In this document: piece after piece, positions 24,452-32,060 of the stretch
Numbering within the stretch: the first letter of the stretch is position 1
How the letters are laid out: every line of letters starts with the position of its first letter
Source: Caldilineaceae bacterium
GTDB taxonomy: Bacteria > Chloroflexota > Anaerolineae > Caldilineales > Caldilineaceae
Assembly (NCBI GenBank): GCA_019637695.1
Contig: JAHBVG010000083.1
Coordinates: forward strand, 1 to 32,115
Direction of reading: 5' to 3'
Length of the DNA stretch: 32,115 nt
Program-made: the position numbers and the translations under genes
Notes under the pieces: generated by a model
Told to the model about the DNA's origin: nothing
The model's database searches: none
The model's input: the letters and a program-made list of their open reading frames with translations, nothing else

Positions 24452-25156
24452 TCACGCTTCTCCCATTACCTTGGGCGACGCGGGTAACAAGTTCATTTCC
24501 ACAAGGCGGTCGCGCAGGACAGCGCGGGCGCGGCTGAGACGTGATTTGACAGTTCCCAGGGGAACATCCAATAAATCGGCAGCTTCGCTGTAATCGTAAC
24601 CCTGTACATCCACCAAAATTACAACTTGGCGATGCCAGGGTGAAAGATCCTCAATGGCGTTCATCAGCAGATCGCGCTGCTCGCGATGCAAGACGGCCTG
24701 CTCAGGATCGGTCTGTTGTTCATCATCGGCAAATTCAATATTCGATGCTTCGAGCATTTCATCGAGGCTAACCGAGGGGCGCCGCTTTTGACGGCGTAGA
24801 TGATCGTAACAGGTATTAGTGACAATGCGCAGCAACCAGGCTCGAAAATTGCCATCCTCAAAGCGCGAGATAGCCTGATGAACCTTGATCCACGCATCCT
24901 GAACCGCGTCGGCAGCGGCTTCTTCGGTGTGAAGAATATGAAAAGCGACCCGTTCTGTGGAACTGTGATAGGCTTCGACAAGCCGGCTAAACGCCCAGTC
25001 ATCGCCTAATCGGGCAGCATTGACCATTGAACGAAGATCGGTCCGATTGCCGAAATCGGACGTCATCGTTGCCACCTGCGCTGTTGATCCCCCCCACGCT
25101 CCATACCAATCGGATTGATGATACCCGGCACGAGAGATAGAATCTGGCATAGCCAT
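24452..25156 (-). CDS. ECF-type RNA polymerase sigma factor
   Basis: 234 residues from ATG 25156, chosen by AAAGGAG seven to eight bases upstream; the open frame extends upstream to 25297 without support. Region 2 (about 54-122) includes AADAVQDAWIKVHQAISRFEDGNFRAWLLRI, residues split around the core-binding and -10 recognition helices, then TCYDHLRRQKRR. Region 4 (about 158-216) includes LSPWHRQVVILVDVQGYDYSEAADLL and the helix-turn-helix PLGTVKSRLSRARAVLR. The first 40 residues (Ser/Gly/Trp-rich) precede region 2 and are unusual. No anti-sigma gene follows; the next gene downstream is convergent. It directs polymerase to an unknown stress or envelope regulon. Confidence 0.93.
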   Translation of the reverse strand: MAMPDSISRAGYHQSDWYGAWGGSTAQVATMTSDFGNRTDLRSMVNAARLGDDWAFSRLVEAYHSSTERVAFHILHTEEAAADAVQDAWIKVHQAISRFEDGNFRAWLLRIVTNTCYDHLRRQKRRPSVSLDEMLEASNIEFADDEQQTDPEQAVLHREQRDLLMNAIEDLSPWHRQVVILVDVQGYDYSEAADLLDVPLGTVKSRLSRARAVLRDRLVEMNLLPASPKVMGEA

Positions 25157-25618
25157 CGCCAACTCCTTTCTGCCTCTGATCATGGTGAGTAGGGGTGGGC
25201 TTCCCTCCAGAAACCGCTGCCAAACAAGAAGATCTTGACGTTTCCTCTTTACCCCTATCCAATAATTGTCACCTTTTAGCATATCGGATTCTGACAACTC
25301 TATCAGAACGTTCTACGACGAAATTTGGACTGTTTGCCTACGATTCACATCGATTGCCCCACGGGCAATGCTTTTCTCTTAAGGAGACGGCCATCTACGG
25401 GAAAAATACAGCCCTTGGAGGTGATCAAGTTTAATGCAGAGGCGCAGAGGGGTAGAGAAGCGGAGAGGCAGAGGCGGAGAAGGATTCAACACAAAGGTGC
25501 AAAGAGATACAGAGACGGATAAGAAGAGAGGGAGGGAAGAAGAGAAAAATGCCTCTCTTTTTCCCTCCCTCTTTGTGTCTTTGCGCCTTCGCACCTTTGC
25601 GTTAGATCACTGAATGGC
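25157..25618. other. 462-bp gap with GCAGAGG/GCAAAG-word palindromes
   Basis: It lies between the sigma-factor gene start and the LysM gene end, both on minus. From about 25430 to 25606 it is built of words: GCAGAGGCGCAGAGG on the left against CTTTGCGCCTTCGCACCTTTGCG on the right (split words), with an inner AGGGAGGGA/TCCCTCCCT stem near 25528-25568. It resembles the repeat at 10509-10676. The part next to the sigma gene should carry its promoter; no convincing one was identified. Confidence 0.65.
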
Positions 25619-26962
25619 TTAAGGCAAACGAAGCTGATCGCCCGCTTGCAGGGCGCGAGCGCTTAAGGCAGGGTTTGCCGCCTGGAGAGCTTCGACGGTG
25701 ACGCCTGTCCTGGCGGCGATGCTGGCCCAGTCATCCCCCGCCTGCACAACATAGATGATGGTCGGTTCGGCCAGTTCGATCCGTAGCCGACCGGCTTCTG
25801 GCGTCTCGGCCTGCATAGGACCGACGCGCTCTTCATCCAGTTCAACCGTTGCCAGGGGAACAGGTGTAGCAGCGTCCGTTGGCAGAGCAGGGATCAGTTC
25901 AACTTCCTCGCCCACAGCTTCTTCTTCAACTTCCTCGTCAACGGCGTCTTCATCTTCTGGCTCTAACGGAACCTGGCGAATTTCGGGCGGCGGCGGCGGG
26001 GATCCATGCGGCGGGATCACCAACTGATCGCCAACGCGGATGCTCTGTCCACGTGTGGACCACAGTGCTTGATTGGCCGCGCGCAGATCCTGAAATGAAA
26101 TGCCATAGGCAGCGGCAATCCTAAACCAGCTATCCCCTGGGCGTACTGTGTAGAGGGTCGTCCCCTCTGGCGTTTCGGGGACAAGGATGGGCGCGCCTGC
26201 TGACGAAGAAGGAAGCGGTGTGCCTATGCTCGTGCCAGGTTGCGCTGGGGTCAGGGTGGGTGTGTCCGCTGTCTCGGCAGGTGGCTGCGCTTCCTCGGCA
26301 GGCGTCACTTCTTCCGCTACATCAACGGCTTCCTCGGTGGTTTCTTCCTGAACCGCAGCCCGCGTCTCAGGTAGGACCTGCGCGTCCTTGATTATCATCT
26401 GATCGCCGGGGCGGATGTAGATGCCGCGACGTTGCCAAAGGCGCAGATTGTCCAGGCGCAGATCCCAGTAGGAGATGCCAAAGGCGTCGGCGATTTTATA
26501 CCACGAGTCGCCATACACAACCACATAATCGATAGGATCGACCATCTGTGTGGCATCCAGATTGGGGATCACCATCTGATCGCCAGGGCGGATCACCTCC
26601 TTGCGCAGGTTCCAAAGCTCGGGGTTGGCGGCGCGCAGATCGGCATATTCAATCCCAAACTGGCGGGCGATGCCGATCCAATACTCACCCAGGCGGACAG
26701 TATAAACATACGCGTTGGGATCTTCCACCACATAGGTGGTTCGACTCGTCGGCCTGGAAACGGCAGGCGCCGCCTCCTGCTGGGGAGCGGCTGAAGGTTC
26801 GACGCCATCTATCGGCCCGGTCAGCGCCAGATCGCCAGCCAGCAGACGTTGGCTAGTGGGAAGCAAAAGCGCGCAAACCGCAACCAGAATCAGCGACAAA
26901 GCCCACAACAAGATGGGCGTCGCTCGCTGGTTTAATCGTAAAGGGTGATTTCCTCGTTTCAT
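25619..26962 (-). CDS. Membrane-anchored protein with four LysM domains
   Basis: 447 residues from ATG 26962 with GGGAGAGG upstream; a GTG two codons earlier is possible. An N-terminal transmembrane helix (about 16-36, PILLWALSLILVAVCALLLP) after a basic stretch (KRGNHPLRLNQR) predicts export of the rest. Four LysM modules are visible at about 86-133, 146-191, 270-317 and 403-447. Each has the pattern Y-x-V-x-x-G-[DE]-x-W-x-x-I-A...G-[DQ]-Q-[ML]-x-[IL]. Acidic, Pro/Thr/Glu-rich linkers separate them (about 197-265 and 320-395). LysM binds N-acetylglucosamine-containing polymers such as peptidoglycan. No enzyme domain is present, so it is probably a wall-binding or spacer protein. In Chloroflexota the wall is unusual, so the ligand may be another glycan. 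Confidence 0.9.
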   Translation of the reverse strand: MKRGNHPLRLNQRATPILLWALSLILVAVCALLLPTSQRLLAGDLALTGPIDGVEPSAAPQQEAAPAVSRPTSRTTYVVEDPNAYVYTVRLGEYWIGIARQFGIEYADLRAANPELWNLRKEVIRPGDQMVIPNLDATQMVDPIDYVVVYGDSWYKIADAFGISYWDLRLDNLRLWQRRGIYIRPGDQMIIKDAQVLPETRAAVQEETTEEAVDVAEEVTPAEEAQPPAETADTPTLTPAQPGTSIGTPLPSSSAGAPILVPETPEGTTLYTVRPGDSWFRIAAAYGISFQDLRAANQALWSTRGQSIRVGDQLVIPPHGSPPPPPEIRQVPLEPEDEDAVDEEVEEEAVGEEVELIPALPTDAATPVPLATVELDEERVGPMQAETPEAGRLRIELAEPTIIYVVQAGDDWASIAARTGVTVEALQAANPALSARALQAGDQLRLP

Positions 26963-27068
26963 CTTCACCTCTCCCAGTTACTTCTTTCATGTAAAGTTTG
27001 GACCAAATCAGTGTACGTTATTTTGCCCTAATTCGATGTGAAGAACAACCCCTTTATTGCTGATTGAT

Positions 27069-27152
27069 GTAACTACTAAGCCCCATGCTCCAGGCGGGTC
27101 CGTGACCCGCTGCCAGGTCACGGACCTGGCTAGAGCAGGGGTAAGTAGTTAC
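27069..27152 (+). mobile_element. GTAACTAC palindromic element, copy B (84 bp) with 8-bp target duplication
   Basis: Ends GTAACTACTAAGCCC and GTAAGTAGTTAC (imperfect terminal inverted repeats). The interior has two perfect hairpins: GCGGGTC-CGT-GACCCGC and GCCAGGTC-ACG-GACCTGGC. The element is bracketed by identical octamers TGATTGAT at 27061-27068 and 27153-27160. GTAA ends plus an 8-bp duplication are the hallmarks of IS66-family transposition. It lies between the LysM gene start and the LLM gene end. Confidence 0.85.
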
Positions 27153-27169
27153 TGATTGATAGTAAATTC

Positions 27170-28081
27170 TCACTGCGGACCCGGTGTGATCTTCGCCAGG
27201 TGCGGCAGGACGGAAGCGGCGAAGAGTTGGGTTCCTTCGGGGCGGGGCGCGTCGCAGACGTGGATGGTGATGCGCGCTGCGCCCTGCTCGACGATGGAAA
27301 GCAGCCCTGCGGTGATCTCTTGGGGCGTGCCCACAAGCGTGCTGGCGTCGACGGGTCGCACGGCCGGGTCGGCGAGTTGGCGTTCGACCTCGCGCTCGTT
27401 CTCGCCGATCAAAATCCCTACGTGGATCACCTGGCGGATCTCATCGTATTCGCGCCCTACGGCGGCGCAGTGATCCTGAAGAACGCGCTGTTTGTGGGCA
27501 TAGGTCTCCCGATCCTCGTAGACGTAGTTCCACCAATCGGCGTGCTGCGCCACTACGCGCAGCAGATACTTTTCACCTTTGCCGCCCACCATAATCGGCG
27601 GCGCAGGGTCTGGTTTCGGCTCGCAATAAGCGACATCAAGTTGATAATGCTCACCGTGGAAGGTAACGGGCGTCTCCGTCCACAATTTGCGCAGGATCTG
27701 AATCGACTCGGCCAACTGCGCAATCCGCACCCGCGCCGAGGGGAAGGGCCAACCGTAGGCGCGGTATTCCTCTTCATTCCACCCTGCGCCGATCCCCACC
27801 ACCACGCGCCCGCCGGAGATGATCTGCATGGTAGCCGCCATCTTGGCTAAATGGGCCGGGTTGCGGAAGCTGTTACAGAGGACATCGTGGCCGCAGATCT
27901 TATCTGGGTAGCGAGCCAGCGCATAGGCCAGCAGACTCCACCCTTCCGCTACCGTGGCATCCCCATATTGCACATGATCGGGGAACCAGAGCGAATCGAA
28001 CGGCGCAACCACTTGATCCAAATAGGGGAAGAGATCCCCCACCAGACGCGACCAGGTGTTCAATCCAACGGGAACGGGCAT
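27170..28081 (-). CDS. LLM-class F420-dependent oxidoreductase
   Basis: 303 residues; ATG with AGGAGG seven bases upstream. A TIM-barrel protein of the luciferase-like monooxygenase superfamily: opening PVPVGLNTWSRL, SLWFPDHVQ (about 30-38), and the family signature GRVVVGIGAGWNEEEYRAYG (about 91-110). Also ILRKLWTETPVTFHGEHYQL and PPIMVGGKGEKYLLRVVAQHADWWN. The GAGW-x-E-x-E-[YF]-x-A-[YF]-G block is typical of F420-using members of Actinobacteria and Chloroflexota. FMN cannot be excluded. Substrate unknown. It lies on the same strand as the MFS exporter, 100 bp downstream of it. Confidence 0.9.
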   Translation of the reverse strand: MPVPVGLNTWSRLVGDLFPYLDQVVAPFDSLWFPDHVQYGDATVAEGWSLLAYALARYPDKICGHDVLCNSFRNPAHLAKMAATMQIISGGRVVVGIGAGWNEEEYRAYGWPFPSARVRIAQLAESIQILRKLWTETPVTFHGEHYQLDVAYCEPKPDPAPPIMVGGKGEKYLLRVVAQHADWWNYVYEDRETYAHKQRVLQDHCAAVGREYDEIRQVIHVGILIGENEREVERQLADPAVRPVDASTLVGTPQEITAGLLSIVEQGAARITIHVCDAPRPEGTQLFAASVLPHLAKITPGPQ

Positions 28082-28181
28082 GGTATCCTCCTGTGGTAGA
28101 TGGGAAATGTACCTATGATTTTGTCTGCGTAATTCGCGGTATGCACGACGTGAACTCTGGATTACGCATTACGCATTTGCT

Positions 28182-29675
28182 CTATTCTGCCACCTGCCCT
28201 GGGACAGTTGCCGCTTTGTTGAGGCCGATCCCGGCGATCAGGCCGAGGAGCGCGATCCCGGCGAGGAAGAGGTAGGCGTTCTGATAGGCATTCACCGTCG
28301 GTAGACCTTGATCCAAAAAGAATTGGAGCAGGACGCCGATCAACGCAGTGCCCACGGCGGAACCGGCAAAACGGACCATGCTGTAGAGACCGGCAGCTGT
28401 GCCCATTTCGCCGTCGCTGATCTGACGCATGGCGGCGTGATGAAGCGGGGCCAACATCAGCCCGACGCCGAACCCATGCCCAGCCAGCACGAGGATGAGC
28501 CACCCTAGCGACGCCTGGGCTGGCAACTGCGAAAGGATCAACATGGTGATCATCTGCACGACGCCGCCCATCACAATGGGGACGCGGCTGCCCCAGCGAT
28601 CCGCCATCTGCCCGCCGTAACGCACGACCAGCGCCATCGCTCCAGGGATGATCATCAGCATCCCGCCCAGGGTGGTGGGCGTCAGGCCATAGACATCAAC
28701 GAGGAAGAGCGGCAAGAGAAAACTTCCCCCACTCATGGTGACCATGCGCATGGAAGCGCAGAATGAAGCGCGGGTAAACATACCGCGGCGGAAGAGACCC
28801 AGCAGCACAAAGGGGTTCTCATGCCTGCGCTCCCAGCGGATGAAGATCGCAAAAAGGAGCAGCGACGCGCCCAGCAGCCGCCAGTCCTGAAGTGGAGCAA
28901 CGCCGGTGATGGGCCGGCTAGAGACGAAGAAGATGAAGGAGATCACGGCGGCGGTGAGCAGCAGCACGCCCATCCAATCAAAGCGCCGCCAAAAATGGGG
29001 CATGACCCGGCTCAGCCCGGCCGGTACAAATTGGGCGACGACCACAACGGTCAGCACAGTAAAAAGGAGAGGTGGCGCAAAGGCAGCGCGCCAACCCCAG
29101 AATTCTACCACAAAACCGGCCCCCAATGGGGCCAGAAAACCCACGAGCGGCCCTACCGAACTCCATGCGCCCAGCGCCTCTCCCCGTTCCTTGGGGTGGA
29201 AGACGGCGGTAATGAAGGCAATGCTGAGGGGCATAATGCCGGCGCTGCCGATTCCCTGGATGGCGCGGCCCAGCATGAGCCATCCTAAATTGGTGGCAGA
29301 GAGGACGATCATCGTGCCCAGCGCAAATAGGAGCAGTCCTGCCAGGATCAACCGCCGTTTGCCTACGCCGTCGCTGAGCCGTCCGTAGACCGGCATCAGC
29401 ACCATAAAAGGCAGCGTGAACGCTGTCGAAACCCAGGCTGTCATATCCGCGCGGATGGCGAACTGATCGCGGATGGTGGGCAGCGCTACATCGGCCATGG
29501 ATGAGGTCAACGGCATCAACATGGACGGCAGCATCAGGCCAATGAGGATACGTCGTGCGACATGGCGCGGCACTGGCAGCGCGGCATCCTCTATGCGGGG
29601 AGGTGGAGCAGCAGTAGCGCGTCCCCACATGGCTTTGGGGGAACGCAGCCCAGAAAACGAAATGCGAGCCTTCAT
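28182..29675 (-). CDS. MFS exporter, DHA2 (EmrB/QacA-like, 14-helix) type
   Basis: 497 residues. After a 38-residue polar N-terminus, helix 1 carries ILIGLMLPSMLMPLTSSMADVALPTI, the DHA2 pattern (split by length here). Motif A follows at YGRLSDGVGKRR between helices 2 and 3. Further hallmarks: LMLGRAIQGIGSAGIMPLSIAFI (motif B Arg) and LGAWSSVGPLVGFLAPLGAGFV (motif C, antiporter signature). The length and about 14 hydrophobic segments fit drug/proton antiporters such as EmrB and QacA. It probably exports a hydrophobic compound; substrate unknown. Weak AAGGA ribosome site. A palindromic word repeat lies before it, at the end of the ANKH-like gene. Confidence 0.9.
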   Translation of the reverse strand: MKARISFSGLRSPKAMWGRATAAPPPRIEDAALPVPRHVARRILIGLMLPSMLMPLTSSMADVALPTIRDQFAIRADMTAWVSTAFTLPFMVLMPVYGRLSDGVGKRRLILAGLLLFALGTMIVLSATNLGWLMLGRAIQGIGSAGIMPLSIAFITAVFHPKERGEALGAWSSVGPLVGFLAPLGAGFVVEFWGWRAAFAPPLLFTVLTVVVVAQFVPAGLSRVMPHFWRRFDWMGVLLLTAAVISFIFFVSSRPITGVAPLQDWRLLGASLLLFAIFIRWERRHENPFVLLGLFRRGMFTRASFCASMRMVTMSGGSFLLPLFLVDVYGLTPTTLGGMLMIIPGAMALVVRYGGQMADRWGSRVPIVMGGVVQMITMLILSQLPAQASLGWLILVLAGHGFGVGLMLAPLHHAAMRQISDGEMGTAAGLYSMVRFAGSAVGTALIGVLLQFFLDQGLPTVNAYQNAYLFLAGIALLGLIAGIGLNKAATVPGQVAE

Positions 29676-29696
29676 TGAAACAATCCTTGAATAATG

Positions 29697-29786
29697 TTGG
29701 GTATTGGAGATTGGGTGATTTCAGAGGTCATCCCATCAACTTTCCACTACCCAATCTCTAATATCCAATACCCAATCTCTAATCAC
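29697..29786. repeat. GGGTATTGGAGATTGGGT-word palindrome
   Basis: The left arm (29699-29716) pairs with the words ACCCAATCTCTAAT...CCAATACCC at 29749-29773. The right edge runs into the ANKH-like gene: its stop codon TAG (29779-29781, minus) is part of the word GATTAGAGATTGGG. The repeat therefore defines or truncates that gene's end. Confidence 0.75.
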
Positions 29787-31113
29787 TCCCCGGCGTCACC
29801 GGCAAGGCTCTGGCGTGAGCGCGGGCGGCAAAGATCGCCTGTCCACGCACGCCCCACCAGAGGGCGATGGTCTCTGCGGTGAAGCCGCCCAACAGCGCCG
29901 CCACGCCCAACGTCGCCCCCGTTATCCCCAGGAAAGGCAACCCGATCATGAGAATCAAGATGGCCGAGATGCGCGAGGGAGCACTGAGCGCAAATGCCTG
30001 CGTACGCCGTTCTAGCAGGCCGACGCCGTGCAAATAGGCGCGCAACGCCACCACAAAGGCGAAGAAAGAATAGAGCATCAACGGCACATGGGATCGCTGC
30101 GCCAGTTCCGCGTCGACGCCGACCAGCCGCAACAGGATCAGATCGCGCAACGGCGTCCAAAAGAGCGTCACCGAGATAGCAAACGAGAGGATCCCCGCCA
30201 CAGCGGCAAAACGGCGCACCCGGCGCAGATCTCGATCCTCGTTGTGGAAAGCGGGCGGCAGATTGCGGATCTCGTTGAGCCAGCGGTACGGCCACTGTCC
30301 TAAGGCATAGGTGATGCTCAACACCGCCAGCGCCACCGTGCCATCTGGTCCGCGGGCAATAAAAAGGTTGATCAGCGGGCGGCTCAATTCCTGCACAAAC
30401 ATGACCAGCGCCAGCGGCCAGAAAAATTGAAGCAGATAACGATAGGTCAGCGGCGGGCGCGGCGTGACGAGATCCGATTGATCGGGGAGGACAATGTAAC
30501 GCCTGAATCCCCAATAGATGATCACAAACTCGGCAATCGTCATGGCGTAGGTGGCGAGGATGGGCAGCCAGATGGGCTGGGCGCGGATCGCTTCCAGCGG
30601 CAGTAGCACAAAAACAGTCGCAATTCCGCAGGAGATACTGCCCACGGTGGCGTAGCTGATCACCTCGGTACGCCGCGCCCGGATCAGCAAACCAGTGAGG
30701 AAGAGCGCGCTGTTGTGGAGCAGCGGCACCGGCACCATCCACAAGAGGACGGTGCGCACAAGCTCGCTCAGCGTCGGCTCGACCCGATGCAGATCGTCGA
30801 TGATCCAATTACCCAGCGGCGTCACCACAAGGCTGGTCTGAAAGATCATCAGCACTAGCGACATGCCGAGTACAAAAGTGACGCCTTTGCGGAAGCTGGG
30901 GCGATTGTCCACAAGGACGAGGCTCATCTGCCGCGCCTGCGCCAATGGGCTGGCGAGGAAGAGTACCAATCCGTAGGCCAGCCCGAACGCTGCCAACGTC
31001 TCTGTAGCGCGCGGCATCCGAGCCATCCCAGCGTTGATAAATTGGATTCCAAACTCGTGGACAATGATCGTGATGATCAGAGGGAGCAAAAACCGCGTCA
31101 AACGCCAATACAT
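29779..31113 (-). CDS. ANKH-like (progressive ankylosis protein family) multi-pass membrane protein
   Basis: 444 residues from ATG 31113. The open frame extends 35 codons upstream, but a promoter-like pair lies in that extension and the shorter start matches the family. About 10-12 hydrophobic helices, MATE/MOP flippase-like. Blocks that resemble vertebrate ANKH as I remember it: WRLTRFLLPLIITIIVHEFG (3-22), LAAFGLAYGLVLFLASPLA (40-58), FFWPLALVMFVQELSRPLIN (230-249), WPYRWLNEIRNLPPAFHNED (274-293), FWTPLRDLILLRLVGVD (318-334) and LPFLGITGATLGVAALLGGF (392-411). Human ANKH has 492 residues and exports ATP, citrate and pyrophosphate-related anions. A bacterial homologue could move nucleotides, organic acids or lipid-linked glycans. 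Annotation pipelines may call it a polysaccharide flippase. The C-terminus (ALPVTPGSD) ends within a repeat word. Confidence 0.8.
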   Translation of the reverse strand: MYWRLTRFLLPLIITIIVHEFGIQFINAGMARMPRATETLAAFGLAYGLVLFLASPLAQARQMSLVLVDNRPSFRKGVTFVLGMSLVLMIFQTSLVVTPLGNWIIDDLHRVEPTLSELVRTVLLWMVPVPLLHNSALFLTGLLIRARRTEVISYATVGSISCGIATVFVLLPLEAIRAQPIWLPILATYAMTIAEFVIIYWGFRRYIVLPDQSDLVTPRPPLTYRYLLQFFWPLALVMFVQELSRPLINLFIARGPDGTVALAVLSITYALGQWPYRWLNEIRNLPPAFHNEDRDLRRVRRFAAVAGILSFAISVTLFWTPLRDLILLRLVGVDAELAQRSHVPLMLYSFFAFVVALRAYLHGVGLLERRTQAFALSAPSRISAILILMIGLPFLGITGATLGVAALLGGFTAETIALWWGVRGQAIFAARAHARALPVTPGSD

Positions 31114-31161
31114 ATCGCTTTTTCCACACAGTAAATCTTTCTGCACTAGATAAACCGTTTT

Positions 31162-31190
31162 AGTATAGAAGAGTAAAGAGGAGAGCGCAA
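31162..31190 (-). promoter_or_regulatory. Putative sigma-70-type promoter of the ANKH-like gene
   Basis: On the minus strand TTGCGC (31185-31190) is followed, after exactly 17 bases, by TATACT (31162-31167). The -10 matches the consensus at 5 of 6 positions, the -35 at 3 of 6. Transcription would start near 31155, about 40 bases before ATG 31113. It lies within the longer open frame, which supports the shorter start. Confidence 0.5.
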
Positions 31191-31315
31191 ACGATTTATC
31201 ACTGGGATCTTCATTCAACTATACCCCCTCCTATGCCCCGATTTGGAACACTGCCAACAGAAGCCTCCTCGCCAGCGCGGCTACGCTCGGAATCACATTA
31301 CGGTATTGTCAAGTT

Positions 31316-31531
31316 ATGGGGCATGGTGACTGGTGATCGGGGATTGGTGACTGGGGACAGAGGATCTAATCGCTGAAAAACAGATTAAGCGATTTCATGT
31401 AACTACCAAGCCCGATGCTCCAGGCGGGTCCGTGACCCGCCGCCAGGTCACGGACCTGGCTAGAGCAGGGCTTAGTAGTTACGAGTTCATAAGCTTTACC
31501 CAATCCCCGATCACCAGTCACCATGCCCCAT
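31316..31531. repeat. Perfect 32-bp inverted repeat with 152-bp loop
   Basis: Positions 31316-31347 are the exact reverse complement of 31500-31531. The arms are made of reiterated GGTGACTGG/GGGGATTGG words like the cyanobacterial short tandemly repeated heptamers. The loop includes copy C at 31399-31482. The right arm ends 28 bp before the ATG of the iron-sulfur gene, so a folded transcript would affect its leader. Confidence 0.9.
31399..31482 (+). mobile_element. GTAACTAC palindromic element, copy C (84 bp)
   Basis: Same orientation and length as copy B, about 95 percent identical by eye. Ends GTAACTACCAAGCCC and GCTTAGTAGTTAC; the interior keeps the two hairpins. Flanking octamers GATTTCAT (31391-31398) and GAGTTCAT (31483-31490) agree at 7 of 8 positions, as expected of a slightly decayed 8-bp duplication. 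Confidence 0.82.
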
Positions 31532-31559
31532 TCACCAATCTCCGCCGAAAGGAACACTC

Positions 31560-32060
31560 ATGTCTCAAACCCTTGGAACTACGCTGCGTGCGCAGGTGAC
31601 GCTCATCGTCAACGGTGTGGATCACGCGCTGACGGTGGAGACGCGGCGCACGCTGCTCGACGTGCTGCGCTATGATCTTGACCTGACCGGCGCCAAGAAG
31701 GTCTGCGACATGGGCAATTGCGGCGCGTGTACGGTGCTGATCGACGACCGTCCTATGTACGCCTGTTTGCTGCTGGCGGTGGATTGCACCGGTCGCCACA
31801 TTACGACAATCGAGGGGTTAGGGACGGACGGCGAACTCGATCCTGTGCAGCAGGCGTTCATCAAGGCCGACGCCTTCCAATGTGGTTTCTGCACTCCCGG
31901 CCAGGTGATGAGTATGAAGGGCCTGCTGTTGGGGACACCTCACCCTTCGGATGCAGACATTCTCCACGCCATGAGCGGGAATCTCTGCCGCTGCGGCGCA
32001 TACCAACACATTCTGGAGGCGGGGCGGCTGGCGAAGAAGCAGGTAGCCAGTAGCAGGTAG
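31560..32060 (+). CDS. [2Fe-2S] subunit of a molybdenum hydroxylase (CoxS/xanthine dehydrogenase small-subunit type)
   Basis: 166 residues; AAGGA six bases before ATG. The plant-type ferredoxin domain has Cys49, Cys54, Cys57 (CDMGNCGAC) and Cys69. The helical second-cluster domain has Cys108, Cys111 (CGFC), Cys143 and Cys145 (CRC). This is the full eight-Cys set. The subunit passes electrons from the molybdenum cofactor subunit to FAD in enzymes such as CO, nicotinate, isoquinoline or xanthine dehydrogenases. The large molybdopterin and FAD subunits are not to the left and should follow past the window edge. The last eight codons (KKQVASSR and stop) run into a GCAGGTAGC word repeat, so the stop codon TAG comes from the repeat. 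Confidence 0.93.
   Translation: MSQTLGTTLRAQVTLIVNGVDHALTVETRRTLLDVLRYDLDLTGAKKVCDMGNCGACTVLIDDRPMYACLLLAVDCTGRHITTIEGLGTDGELDPVQQAFIKADAFQCGFCTPGQVMSMKGLLLGTPHPSDADILHAMSGNLCRCGAYQHILEAGRLAKKQVASSR

Larger units (their letters stand above)
31191..31559. other. Divergent gap with a 32-bp inverted repeat enclosing a mobile palindrome
   Basis: No gene. It contains a perfect 32-bp inverted repeat (31316-31347 and 31500-31531) made of GGTGACTGGTGATCGGGG-type words, whose loop holds copy C of the GTAACTAC element. The first 120 bp (31191-31315) show nothing clear. The AAGGA ribosome site of the next gene lies at about 31549-31553, next to the right arm. Confidence 0.75.
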
